From Linum tenue (Eukaryota; Streptophyta; Magnoliopsida; Malpighiales; Linaceae): a DNA stretch of 64,000 bases. Shown piece after piece: positions 31,130 through 42,438 of this stretch (its first letter is position 1; each line of letters opens with the position of its first letter). The stretch is taken from positions 9,362,001 through 9,426,000 of the forward strand of contig CAMGYJ010000011.1 in the NCBI GenBank assembly GCA_946122785.1, given 5' to 3'. The notes beneath the pieces are model-generated. The model ran no database searches. It was not told the DNA's origin and was given only the letters and a program-made list of their open reading frames with translations. Position numbers and translations under genes: made by a program.

Positions 31130-31727
31130 TAGTGCTGTTTGATCATATTGGCACTATGTTTTGATGGATGAATTGATTGGTTTTCGGATTAATGCATGAC
31201 AACTTGTTTGCGACTAGGACAACCTATGATGAGGACTGAGATGTGCAGTAGAACGATGTAGGGGTTCAGTTTTTCAACTGTTTGCTTGCCAACTGTGACT
31301 TGATCTGACTTGATCTGATTACTTGTTCTTGACAGTCGTTTATGCATCTAGTTCAGGGTATCAGAATGTGAGATAGAGCATATAGGTAGCCATGTGAGAT
31401 TTGAGCCTGCTCGTTTCTTTCTTGTGCGATAGATCTCTCTTCCATGATGTGTAGCATTCACGTTGTCACTAGCTAAGATGATGGGGGCATAGGATTAGCC
31501 CACGACCAAAATTGACTGTCTTGATGTGTCATATCCCCTAGTCAGCCCCTTTGAGCCGTGTGTTATCCTTTCTTTTGGTCTATAATGGAAAAAAATCACC
31601 CTTGTTGCATCTGTTAGAAGGTTCCACAGAGTGGTTTTTATATATTCTCTGCTGTTTCTGCTAAAGTCTATGTGAGTGTTGGAGGTAGTGCTTAAAAGTT
31701 GGGCAGGTGTTTGAAATTTATGCAGAA

Positions 31728-31796
31728 GTGGTGGCTCTCTTAGGAAATGAAAAGAAGAAAAACAAAGAAAAATTGAAAGCAAAAGAGAGCCACTAC
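31728..31796 (+). other. Predicted RNA hairpin with A-rich loop (element B)
   Basis: Arms gtggtggctctctt (31728-31741) and aagagagccactac (31783-31796) pair at all 14 positions, with one G-U. The loop is A-rich, as in A and C, but the stem sequence is unrelated to theirs. Confidence 0.65.
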
Positions 31797-32529
31797 CAAA
31801 AATCTGAATAATGCCCAGTAAGTAGTGTTTCTTAGCAGTCTGGCTTGGAAATGCTGATGTTTATGCCTCCTTCGCTCTTGTGCTCTTAAGATATTGAGTA
31901 ATGCAGAATAGCAGAAAGAAAATACCGGTTTGTTTGACTGTGATTGTGTGTTGGAAAATGTGGAACCTTTTGCTATGAATACTTCCACCACCTAAAAGGC
32001 TTTTTCCCCATGTCCAAGACCCTAGCCAGTCATTTGAACCTGTGTCTAAGACCTCCTGATTAGTTAGTGGTGACACCCCATATGTGAACTCTAGCATTTA
32101 GAGGCTGCCATCATGGTGAAGAGATGATAGGTATTGAGAGAAGTAGCATGCGCATCTTTCGCATCAAATTGTCCTGACCCCACTGGTCGAGAGTGAGTGA
32201 TTCATTTTCATTTTCTATATGCTCTTGTACCCCGGTGAGGACCTAGATTGCTCGGTCTCTATTCTGATGTCTTGAGTTGGATGCATGAGTTGACTGTTTT
32301 GAGTAAGTGGTTGAATCAAGTCTAGGTTGGCCAGTGAACAGAAGGGAGACTCTTCCTCTACTCGATTTGTTGCACTCGAATGTCCTTTGTGGTGGTTGTT
32401 CAGGTTGCTATTAAAGTTGTTCATGTGTTGATGTTTGAAAACCAATTTGATTCACGTGTTCTGTGCCTTTATGACTTGTCCCCAATGTTGGTTGATTGAA
32501 ATATGTGAGCTTACCTTGTGTAGTACTTG
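31797..32529 (+). other. Non-coding internal region of element B
   Basis: No ORF is supported. Part of it (about 31940-32260) recurs at 62475-62800, for example ccccatgtcca, gtgtctaagacctcc and cctgaccccactggtc. That makes it a genuine family module rather than random filler. Confidence 0.6.
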
Positions 32530-32570
32530 GTTTTCTTGGGGACAAGCAAACAGTTAAGTGTGGGGGAATT
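32530..32570 (+). promoter_or_regulatory. Pre-LTR hairpin and polypurine tract (element B)
   Basis: GTTTTCTTG, GGGA, CAAGCAAAC (one mismatch) at 32530-32551, then AAGTGTGGGGGAATTT up to the LTR at 32571. Confidence 0.75.
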
Positions 32571-34133
32571 TGATAGCATCGTATTTGCACGTGTTTTCAC
32601 TCTGGTTTCCTGCCCATTTTGGCTCGAATTGATTGTTCCTTGGCCTATTTTACGCTAGGTTGTGTTCCTTTGTCACATTTCAGGTCCTAGCACATAAAGT
32701 GAAGCATAGGCGCAAGTTTCAAGTCAATCAGAGATCAATTGACGATTCGAGAGAAGAAACTCGGGCATGACCTGAAGTAGAATGGATTTCTACCTCACTT
32801 TATGGACAAAGAATCATGCAAGATTGTCATGAAAAGAAAGAGGACGAGACTACGAGCGTCTGGGTTCAAACAGCGACTGATTTGGAGTCTGGACGAGGGA
32901 GAAACGAAGTTTTGAACAGGAGCGGAGAGTGAATTACGGGCAGCCCCTGCCAAATTACGGCCGTAATTGGTCAGGGCATGCCCGTAATTTATTGGACGAG
33001 CCTTCTACCCAGAATTCCCTCGCGGTGATAAAATTACGGGCAAGACCCCAAGAATTACGGCCGTAATTACCAAATTACTGGCGGTAATTGGGAAATTACG
33101 GGCGTAACTCCTCCTCCTGCAGCTTAAGTGAAACGTGCGTTTTGGTGCGAATTACGGGCAGGACGTGATTACGGCCGTAATTCAGCCCGTAATTCGCCCA
33201 GAGTCGGGTTTTTGGAGGCAGATTCGAGCCAAGGAAGAGGAATTCGATTTTCGGGGCAAAAACAGAGTTTTAGAGAGAGAAAGAGCGAAGAACAAACCCT
33301 AGGAGCTATTTTGGAGTGGATTTCTCATCATTGAAGCCCAGATTGCGTCCCTAGGAGTGAAGATTGACATCCCAGAGCAGATTTTCCTCATCTTTATGAG
33401 TATGGCTACTCTGATTTCTGTTTTTCTTTCTCTCTCTATGGAGTAGAACCTTTCTCTCACTTGGGTATGAAGAACCCTAGTTCCTTGTGTTAGGGATTTG
33501 ATTGTAATGACTTGGGATGATGTTACTGTTTGATTTTAATCGAATGATGCATGTTTATTGAATTGATTGGAGTCTGATCAGCTTTTCTCAATTTCCGCTG
33601 CAACCTGAGATAGATAGAATCTGATTAGGTTGTTAGAGCTTCTTCATTCGATAGTAGGAGATTGGCTATACGAGAGTTAGCCAGTTTACTGCTTTGTACT
33701 GGTGTTCTTGGCGCCAGTAGTGGAGTTCTGTGTTCATAGCCTCAGCTTTCTATCCCGGTGAAGACTAGTCGTCTGCCGGGTAGTTAGACTGAGAGGGCTT
33801 GGTCAGCTTAAGAGATTCCAAGCTACTGTCGGATCTTCCGCAGTCTAATCATCAGTAAATCAACCCAGGGAATTACAATTGAACCTAACTAAGGGGCTAG
33901 GGGGACTCATTCCCGAGTGACTCTTACCTGCTTTAGAAAACCGAACAGTTTACTGCTTTCTTACTGCTTTTGCTTTTAAACAACAATCACTCGAATTAGT
34001 TTGCTAGATAATAGAGAATCACGGAGTAAGCAGTAGATCTAGACCCCGGGTTGATAATATAACTTGCCTGTTACTGCATTCCCGGACTGCGATTACACTT
34101 GGTCGCAGTTTGGTGTTGTGTTTTGGCGTGTCA
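32571..34133 (+). repeat. 3' LTR of element B
   Basis: 1563 bp, equal in length to the 5' LTR. It is followed by the duplication ctcat, after which the copia E gag frame resumes. Confidence 0.95.
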
Positions 34134-34138
34134 CTCAT

Positions 34139-34556
34139 GTTGCATCACACTCCTTCGAATTTCCTTTTCCACTGAATTCATAATCCACCATCAAACCAAG
34201 GTGTTGCAAGCATCCCAAGTGCTATAAATTGCATCTCCCACAGCTGGAGTTGCAATAGAACCATCTATAAACCCAATTTTATGTTTCGTTTTAAGCGCCA
34301 TTCGAACAGCTCTTTGCCACATTTGATAATTAAAGCCATCAAGTACCTCAGAAACATTGGCTTGAGAAATATTTTCATTCGGGTTGATGTACAATGGATT
34401 ACCAAATTGTAGATCTGAACGATCGTGATTGTTGTTGTTGTTGTTGTTGGAGTTGGAAGCGCTCATCGTCCCTGATTCCATCCCACCAAAGCTGCCGAAG
34501 GGAATACCACCAGGAGGCGTATTCGGAGGCGTACCAGCTGGTGGTGTCGTCGCCAT
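34139..34556 (-). pseudogene. Copia E gag, N-terminal part
   Basis: The ATG at 34556 opens MATTPPAGTPPNTPPGG, a poly-Asn stretch (NNNNNNN), then the copia gag start domain (NPLYINPNENISQANVSEVL, DGFNYQMWQRAVRMALKTKH, GFIDGSIATP). One in-frame stop at about 34190 precedes WWIMNSVEKEIRRSVM. The rest of gag continues beyond insertion B at 27855. Confidence 0.9.
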
Positions 34557-34582
34557 TTTTGCAGGTTACTGGGTCAGCAACC

Positions 34583-34594
34583 GCTCTGATACCA
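34583..34594 (-). promoter_or_regulatory. Primer-binding site of copia E (initiator Met tRNA)
   Basis: Minus strand TGGTATCAGAGC, directly after the 5' LTR. This is the standard copia primer site. Confidence 0.9.
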
Positions 34595-35005
34595 TATAAA
34601 AACTAGCTTGGAGCTAGGGTAAGCAGAATAAACGACGACACGATGGAAATGGGAAACGCGCAAGGAGAAGAGTTCTCTCCTGCTTTCAATTTATATCAAC
34701 TAAAGGAAGAGTCTGGTTCACTATACATAAACAGTAGAAATGGAAATTGTAAACTGCAATTTAAAAATGACAGTAAAGGTAAAGCCACTTGGCAAAGCTC
34801 CATTCGTCATAACTGGTTCCACCCAACGGTAAGTTCCGGAACTCCACAACGGCGTCGTCTCGTTCCTTTGCTTGAGCTGGATGGAAGGCAACCCAGAAAC
34901 GTTTCCGTTTCTGGGTGAGGTTTTTTCTTCTTCAAACATCGAGCTGCTCTGCTTTTCCAGTTCACTTCTGCTGCAGAGCATCTTCTTCATCTTCTTCACT
35001 TGATA
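34595..35005 (-). repeat. 5' LTR of copia E
   Basis: 411 bp. It reads TATCAAGTGAAG... to ...GTTTTTATA on the minus strand, so its ends appear to be TA rather than the usual TG/CA. It matches the 3' LTR at 14699-15038. Confidence 0.8.
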
Positions 35006-35540
35006 GATACAAAGAGAAAATAATCACACGAAGCCAAAAAGAACCCACAATCCTAGTCTTCGCCGCATACTCTCTGGATCGCAATCCCAAACCTCGTATT
35101 CAACTGAGAGGTATAGTAACCGATGGGTTCTCAGCGATTTCATAGTCCATGGCAACTACCACGGAGCTGAGATGAGAGAGAGAACAGGGAGAGAGTAGAT
35201 TTTGTAGGGATGATGAGAGAGAAGATGAAGAGTGATTTCTTATTCGCAAGAGGGCTTTCCAACTCCTATTGTCTTTTAGTAAAGTAATTATGAGGGAAGA
35301 CGAAAGAAACTACGATAAGCTGACCTCTATCTTCACTAAGATTTTGCTGAGATTTTTTCCTCCTCACCGACCCTATTTGCTCTCTCTCATCTCTCTACAA
35401 GGCAAAAAGGTTGCGTCAATCAAAAGGGTGAGTCACCACTCCCAATATCCAACCAAAAGCCACCGATGGGACAAAATGGTGATTCGTCAACCTTATCGCC
35501 CAGGCGAAACACCCAATAAACTGTTGGCCCCTCAATCCAC
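35006..35540. other. Spacer between copia E and copia F
   Basis: TC-rich on the minus strand near 35160-35240. A short minus-strand start (MDYEIAENPSV at 35150) and a plus frame at 35269-35545 are not recognisable. I do not support a gene here. Confidence 0.4.
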
Positions 35541-35545
35541 CCTGT

Positions 35546-35819
35546 TGTTGAATTTGCTGAACTGAACTGAACCGAACAAATAAACGACACACAAATTTAC
35601 GTGGTTTCCCCGATAACGGGACTAGTCCACGGGAGAGTTTTCCCTCTCCGAGCTGAGAATATTATTAGGTTTTCGTGTTTTTACAATGGTAGGTTACATG
35701 GCAATTTATACAAAACTTCTCCTCTCGTAGCCCTCTACACACGTCGGCTAGGGTTCTATTGGGCTACACAAATATACTACATACATGGGCCAAACAAACC
35801 GAACCTAGATCTGCTAACA
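35546..35819 (-). repeat. 3' LTR of copia F with polypurine tract
   Basis: It reads TGTTAGCAGATC... to ...CAAATTCAACA. The purine tract TTTGGGGGAGGC lies at 35831-35820 (minus strand). Confidence 0.92.
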
Positions 35820-35832
35820 GCCTCCCCCAAAT

Positions 35833-37832
35833 TGATGACTACTACGTAGCATCAATTTATCAGAGAGGAACCAATGACGAGCACGAGAGAATGGCTTCGT
35901 AAACAAATCTGCCAGCTGATCGGTGGAGACCACATACTTAAGTCGAACAACCCCGTCGCAGACCAAATCTCGAATGTAGTGGACATGAATCTCAATATGT
36001 TTTGTACGATCATGAAGTACGGGATTGGCTGCAATCTGTATCGCACTCGTATTGTCCACATACATAGTCATCGGAGAACCACAATGCACATCCAAAACCG
36101 CCAGTAGCCGCTGTAACCATACCAAATCGGAACCCACATCTGACATAGCATGATACTCGGCCTCCGTCGATGACTTAGACACTTTATCCTGCTTCTTGCA
36201 CCGTCAGTTAATAAATGCACCCCCAAAACGAATACACCAACCCGTCGTCGAATGACGAGTATCCACACACCCAGCAAAATCAGAATCAGAGAAAGCCTGC
36301 AAGGTCAAGTCACCAGTGGACGGAAGAAAGAGACCCGCATCCCTCGTACCTTGTAAATAACATAATATACGATGAACTGCTGCCAAGTGATCAGTTTGAG
36401 GATCCGACATAAACTGACTCATGACCTGTACCGCATAGGAAATGTCGGGACATGTAGATGTCAAATATATCAAAATGCCAACCAAATGCCGATACTGGGA
36501 GGGATTAGGGAGCAGCGCACCAGATGCCTTGGCCAGCTTCACATTAGCTTCCATGGGAGTCGACACCGAGACACAATCAGCAAAGGCTGCCGACGTCAAG
36601 AGCTTCGAGATATATTTCTTTTGACTCAGCAAAATACCCTGTGGAGATCGAGTAATCTCAAGACCCAAGAAAAAGGAGAGTGCACCGAGCTCCTTCAATG
36701 TAAAAGACTCATGAAGGCCCTGTTTAAGTCGTTGAATGCCTGGCAGATCATCACCCGTAATAATCATGTCATCCACATATAATAAGAGTACAATAATCCC
36801 AGCGCCCGACCGATGAGTAAACAATGAAAGGTCATTGAGACTTTGTTGAAAACCAAGGCCGAGAATCGTAGATTGAAACTTCTCAAACCAAGCGCGAGGC
36901 GCCTGTTTGAGACCATATAGCGATCGCCGTAGTAGACAAACCTGATCCGGGTGCCCAACCTTATAACCCGGTGGCCGACGCATATAAACAACCTCCTTCA
37001 AATCACCATGACGAAAAGCATTAGAGACATCCAGTTGAAACAGAGGCCAATGACGAATAGCAGCCACCGCAAGGAGAGTACGAACAATTTGCATTTTAGC
37101 AACCGGGGCAAACGTCTCCTCATAGTCTAGCCCGTACTCCTGACCACAACCTTGAGCAACAACACGAGCTTTAGGACGCTCAATACTGCCATCAGCTCGA
37201 AGTTTCAATGCGTATACCCACCGAGAGCCCAGAACCGGCATATGAGGAGGAGGTCGATCCACCACAACCCAAGCGCCCTTAGCATGAAGTGCATCTATCT
37301 CCACATCCATCGCACTATCCCACATCGGATCACCATGCGCCTGCTTAAAACACGTAGGAACAGAAACAACATCAACATTATACGTAACAAAATCATTATA
37401 CCTCACAGGAAGTTGACCCTGCGTGACCCGATTAGACCTCCGAAGAACAGGCTGCGCTACGGGCGACGATGATGACGAGCCATCGGACGAACTGGACGAG
37501 GAAGAACTAGGGTAGGCAGGCGGCGAACTGAGGGGAGGCGAGTCGGGGGGAAGTGTGTCATCAACAACGTCATCAAGATCATCGGGAAATGAAGGCAACC
37601 GAACAGGCCCCGATAACCAGCCCGAAGAAGACTCCAATTCCGCATAAAAATACATTGTCCTTTCAAAAAATATGACATCACAAGATATACGAAGATGCTG
37701 TGAAGAAGAATCAAAACAGAGATACCCTTTATGGATATCACTGTAGCCAAGAAAACCACACCAAACTGTCTTGGAGGACAACTTAGTTCGTTCCTTCCGT
37801 GGGAGCAAGACAAAACACGTACACCCAAACAC
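35833..37832 (-). pseudogene. Copia F integrase end, reverse transcriptase and RNase H
   Basis: The long frame 37832-36204 begins in the integrase C-terminus (FGCTCFVLLP, LGYSDIHKGYLCFD), passes a Ser/Pro linker and enters reverse transcriptase: GSRWVYALKLRADGSIERPK, QLDVSNAFRHGDLKEVVYM and the catalytic YVDD (near 36775). It then shows FFLGLEITRSPQGILLSQKK and runs into RNase H (DSDFAGCVDTRHSTTGWCI). A stop at about 36205 separates the remaining RNase H (KSSTEAEYHAM, DRTKHIEIHVHYIRD), which ends at 35814. Apart from that stop this domain block is nearly intact. Confidence 0.93.
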
Positions 37833-38960
37833 TCAAAGCCGAGAATAATCAGGATGCTTATGAAAAAGCATGAAATGCGGACTCTTCTGCCCAAGAACAG
37901 GATTAATCTGATAATTAATCAATCGTATAGCTGTTGCTACCGCCTCAGGCCAAAACCGGGGCGGAACCGAGGACGCAAGAAGTAAGGCCCGAGTTAATTC
38001 CACAACGTGCCTATTTTTCCTTTCAACTAGGCCATTCTGCTGAGATACATATGGGCATGATTTCTGAGTTAAGATGCCCTGATACCCGAAGAAGTAGCCA
38101 AAGGATGAGAACTGAACTCACCACCGGGATCCGAGCGTACTACCTTCACTGTATGGCCAAATTGTGTCTGAATCATCTTAACAAATTCCTGAGCAATGGC
38201 AAGCAACTCAGATTTAAGCCGAAGAAAATAAACCCAGGTAAACCGGGTCGCATGATCCACAAACAAAGCAAAGTACTTATAACCATGGCGGGACGTATCA
38301 GGCGAAGGACCCCAAAGATCTGTATGTACCACATGAAAAGGCTCCGATATAATAGTAGTACTAGAAGGAAACGAACTACGCGTCGTCTTGGCTTCAATAC
38401 AACTACTGCAAACGAACTCACCAAAGGAGTTTATCAACCTTTTTATTTCCAAATTATTTTATGTTTGAACATAGTACTCAATCTACCCGAATGAGGATGA
38501 CCCAAACGAGAATGCCAAAGATCAATATCCGAATGGTTAACACTAGAGAAAGCCGAAAACAAAGGCTGAGAAACCGACTCCCGAGACACCAAACCCGGCG
38601 CCACAGGTACCGACTCCGACATACAAGGTTGACCCGACAGCTCCTCCAGCTGAAAACTCCGCCCCTTTTACTTCCCCGGCCGATCTGCCTCCCCATCGTC
38701 TGAACCTGAATAAAACAACCAGAAGAACCGAACACAACACGAAAATTTTGCTCAGTAAGCTGGCCCACCGAAACCAGGTTCGGCACTAGTGTAGGAACAT
38801 GTAATGTACAAGGTAACGATAGCCGAGAATCCTAAACATCACCAATATGCTTAACAGATAGGCGAGACCCATTAGCTACTTGAATAGAAAAATTCTTAAC
38901 TGGTTTAGTACCACACATCTTAAAACATGCGGAATCTATAAGCCAAGGTTTAGATGAAAT
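37833..38960 (-). pseudogene. Copia F protease and integrase
   Basis: The protease site is altered: KPWLIDSACFKMCG at about 38945 has DSA where DSGA is usual. Integrase follows (38452-38069): CSSCIEAKTTRSSFPSS, VHTDLWGPSPDTSRHGY and VRSDPGGEF, then a break near 38069 and the Glu-containing segment. Multiple stops and shifts are present. Confidence 0.85.
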
Positions 38961-40062
38961 ACCAGACCCATGCATCGTGGAAAATGGTGGTAATTGCCGT
39001 GGGAAGGGACCGTTGAAGGGTTGCATTAATAAGCTTCTCCACATCAGCCGGGGTCAAGCTTGAGCTAGTGGAGGACGTGGCCGAGCTCTCGCCCGAACCA
39101 GCAGCTGATGCCTGAACAGAATATGCCCCCGCAGCGGACGCAACAGTCGAACTCGACGAGCCTTGAGGACGCGCCTTCAACCGACGACACTCCGAGATAA
39201 TGTGCCCTCCTTTCTTGCAAAACATACAAAAATTGCGAACCTTGTAATACTTTTAAACATGAACCACCTCTTGACAGTGATGACAGGTAAGCTCCGACAC
39301 CGGAACGCGACGCTGAAACTGCGGTTTGCCCACAGCAAACGCTTCGTCTCCCACAGCAGGACTGGAGCTTTAGTTCGACGCGAATGAACAGCATCAAAGA
39401 CCTGATCGCCCACTCCAGGCCGCGCGTCAAGCTGGGATTGCGTATGCAATCTAGTCTCTTCCGAACCAGAGTACTCAAAACCCCTTCGAATTTGATGTCC
39501 TCCCGATTAAGTAACGTAGCCCTAACATTCTCAAACTCCGGCCGAAGCAGCATCAAAAATTGCATCAGCCTAGCCTGATTTCGTTCAGCAACGACATCAG
39601 CCGTTACTGCCGCTGGTCGAAGGGACGTAATCAGGAGGTCTTGCTCCGTCCAAAGCAGTTGAGAAGCCTGGAAATATGCCATCACATCCAGGTCACCTTG
39701 TTCCAAGCGGGCGAGGGCGGGTTGCAGTTCAAACTGCCTAGCTACACTCGTTGTCTAGTATGTAGAAGCTAGGTAGTTCCACATTTCGGACGCAGCAGTG
39801 AATAGCCGTAATCCTAGAGCAATAATTGGATCCACCGATCCAAGAATCCATGTCTTGATACGTGCATTGTTTTGCACCCAGCGCTCGAGCTCCTGCGCAG
39901 CAGCCGGCGGAACTTGAGGTCTCGGCAGAGAACCATCCAACAACGGAAGAAGACCTATACCTTCAACAAATATGCGAAACTGAAACTCCCATAACGCATA
40001 GTTCTTCGAATTGAGACGAACAGACAGCCGATAAGAATCGGTCACAGAAAGCTTTGATAACA
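38961..40062 (-). pseudogene. Copia F gag
   Basis: It starts within 40 bp of the 5' LTR (MLSKLSVTDSYRLSVRLNSK, 40060) and shows the copia gag block WEFQFRIFVEGIGLLPLLDG and WNYLASTY. A stop at about 39756 follows, then LEQGDLDVMAYFQASQLLW and LRPEFENVRATLLNRE. The zinc knuckle CMFCKKGGHIISECRRLK lies at about 39200. A primer site TGTTATCAAAGC (40062-40051) resembles the Met-initiator type with changes. Confidence 0.88.
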
Positions 40063-40337
40063 TGTTGAAATTGCTGAACTGAACTAAACCGAACAAATAA
40101 ACGACACACAGATTTACGTGGTTTCCCCGATAACGGGACTAGTCCATGGGAGAGTTTTACCTCTCCGAGCTGAGAATATTATTAGGTTTTTCGTGTTTTT
40201 ATGTTGGTAGGTTACAGGGCAATTTATACCAAACTTCTCCTCTTCTAGCCCTCTAGACACGTAGGCTAGGGTTCTATTGGGCTACATAAATATACTAAAT
40301 ACATGGGCCAAACAAACCGAACCCAAGTCTGCTAACA
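40063..40337 (-). repeat. 5' LTR of copia F
   Basis: 275 bp, matching the 3' LTR at 35546-35819 and flanked by cctgt at 40338-40342. Confidence 0.92.
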
Positions 40338-40342
40338 CCTGT

Positions 40343-42429
40343 GACCAGCACGATTTCTCGCTGAGCGTACTTCAGATTACCCAAAACAAAAGAAAGAAAA
40401 ACGCACAACCGACGGAAGGAGGACACAAAGGGCCCACCCAAGCCCAGCAGCCAATCAAAAGATAGTGAACAGAAAAATTAGGTCTAAATGAGCTGTGTAA
40501 ATGTTTCTAAATGTAAGTGCAAGTGTGTTTGACGAGTTTTATACTTTGAATTGAATTTGAAGGTCTAAATGAGCAGTGTAAAGGTTTCTGAATGTACAGT
40601 GCAAGTGTGTTTGCGGGTTTTATAGTTTGAATGAATGGGTTGAAGTTAGTCTTAGCTGCTTCTTTTTCTGAACTTCTATTGGTCCACTTTAGGTAGTTAT
40701 AAGATATGAATACTTTTTATAGTATCATGAAGCTAGTTTCATTTTGCTTATTATCTCTGCAAATGGTGGATGCTTAGGAGACAGAGACCTTAGAAGAAAT
40801 TGTCACATTAGCAAGTTAATGTAGAATTTTAGCAGTCACATAGAATTTTAACTAACAAGCTCTTTAATATATGTGGTTTGGATATAGGGATAGATAGGTA
40901 GATAAAGAGAATGTAATGAGTAGTGGGAGTTTTATCATTTGATGCGTTTATGGACTATTGGCTGGGAGGAATTCATTCATGGTTTGCTTTACTCCATTGA
41001 GAGTGCAGATTGATTACATCCCCTCTTAAATGATCTTTTTATCCCTGTTTAGGAAGCATAATTTGTAAGCGTAATTCTGTGTAGTTTATGAATCAAGGAG
41101 GTCTATATTATTTCTGCAAAATCTTGGAAAGAGGTGCCATCTCCAACATTTCGTAAAATAGTATCAGGCAAAAATAATAATGAAATCCTGGAAAGTATAA
41201 AGGTTTTCCATTGTTAAATAAACGATATAGAGAACTTTATAATTGATAACCAAACAAGAAAAATGAAATGAATTGCAAGTCGCCCATAAAGTGAACTTCA
41301 TATGAAAAGTTGCATTGACTATATTGGTAGATTACGGCAACATTAATCTAGACAACTTAGTTTCTCATATCGAGCACTCTATAACTTGCTTGATGGTTTA
41401 CAAGTCATATCAACTTTCATATAGGCGTACAGTTGGTATTGATTGTTTGGTCAATGGGGGTTGTTGACTCCCATTCCCTACTTCTTGATCGAGTTGTTAA
41501 ATGAATAATGGATGGACTACATACTAGCTACATGTTCACATCTGCAACCTCTCATAATCAATTAATTCTTCTACCAATAAGTTCCACGATTAATAGAACT
41601 TGTGAAACGAACCCAATTGAGCCTCGTAAAGTCAATGGATGTTGGGTACATTTTTATGGCGTCATTGTTTGTGGCTTAATAAAACAATCACTGTCTCCTT
41701 GCAGTTCGTTCAATCTATGTAATAGTCTGTGACAACTGAAACCACTTGACTCATAGATACATCTTTTCTGTTCGTGTATGTGAAATTGCATTTCTCCATT
41801 GGGAATTTTAAATTTGGGTTCTGTCGAGATGAGGAAAGTTTTGTGATGTCAACCATATGTAGGGAATTAACTTCTTTGGAATTCTGTCAATGTTGTTTTA
41901 TCGCTTCATTAATTGTCAATTATTTTTGACACTTTGGTATATGATGTTACGTGATGAAGAATGCTATCGGGGAGATTGTTCACCCTGTCAACCTCTACAC
42001 CAAGGCTCCTAATTTTCTGTTTCTGCTTCAACCTCTTCGAGCTCCCTGCCATGTGTACCTCCTTTATCTTCAAATCAAAGTTGAGCAATCTTGTGAAGAC
42101 TTGTTGAAGATCAGCTCACATGTGACTAGAAATTACCCTTCTTGAAATTTTTTGGCGGAAATGAAGGGGTTGTTTGGATCGATTAATGATAAACGGGAAG
42201 GATGTTAAGTGAGGGTAAAAGTATAATAATTAAAATACATGGGATCGCAAGGTCATTTAACATCTAGATTTTGATCCTTTCTCCCACATCCAACCATATA
42301 TGTGAGATTTCCAAATCCACGACTTTGGTACTTGCCCTTTTCTCCTACCAAACATTAGATTTGGCCAATCTCAAATCCTAGATTCAAACTACCTTTAGAT
42401 AGTCAATTAATTTTCATGTTGAACTGAAA
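40343..42429. other. Unassigned AT-rich spacer
   Basis: A short tandem duplication lies at about 40484-40630 (ggtctaaatgag, cagtgtaaa, gcaagtgtgtttg twice). Another possible MITE at 42160-42400 starts ggggttgtttggat and ends with ccaaac-type sequence. Short frames (for example 41951-42145 +) have no recognisable domain. Confidence 0.4.
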
Positions 42430-42438
42430 AAAGAAATA

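Larger units (their letters stand above)
27861..34133 (+). mobile_element. Non-autonomous Athila-related LTR element B, complete
   Basis: Two LTRs of 1563 bp (27861-29423 and 32571-34133) differ at about seven positions. The perfect 5-bp duplication is ctcat (27856-27860 and 34134-34138). It contains the tRNA-Asp primer site, a single ORF of 406 codons, and about 1.8 kb of non-coding DNA with conserved hairpins. No protease, reverse transcriptase or integrase is present. It interrupts the gag gene of copia E. The higher LTR divergence than in A suggests an older insertion. Confidence 0.95.
14699..35005 (-). mobile_element. Ty1/copia element E, host of three nested LTR insertions
   Basis: On the minus strand: 5' LTR (35005-34595), Met-initiator primer site (34594-34583), gag start (34556-34139), insertion B, gag middle and zinc knuckle (27855-27258), insertion A, protease-integrase (19923-18049), reverse transcriptase-RNase H (18048-16586), solo LTR D, RNase H end (15226-15057), polypurine tract (15047-15039) and 3' LTR (15038-14699). 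The reading order is collinear with copia once the inserts and their 5-bp duplications are removed. Several stops and frameshifts show it is dead. The outer ~80 bp of its 3' LTR are missing. Confidence 0.9.
35546..40337 (-). mobile_element. Ty1/copia element F, both LTRs and target duplication present
   Basis: LTRs lie at 40063-40337 (5') and 35546-35819 (3') on the minus strand. The duplication cctgt is perfect (35541-35545 and 40338-40342). Gag, protease, integrase, reverse transcriptase and RNase H occur in the copia order. Stops and frameshifts are present in gag, protease-integrase and before RNase H. The LTRs differ at roughly 20 positions, so it is clearly older than A and B. Confidence 0.94.

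Noticed and set aside
35006..35540. Possible host gene start (TC-rich leader then MDYEIAENPSV, minus strand)
   Set aside because: The frame stops after 16 codons, no splice-supported continuation could be seen and no protein family is recognised.
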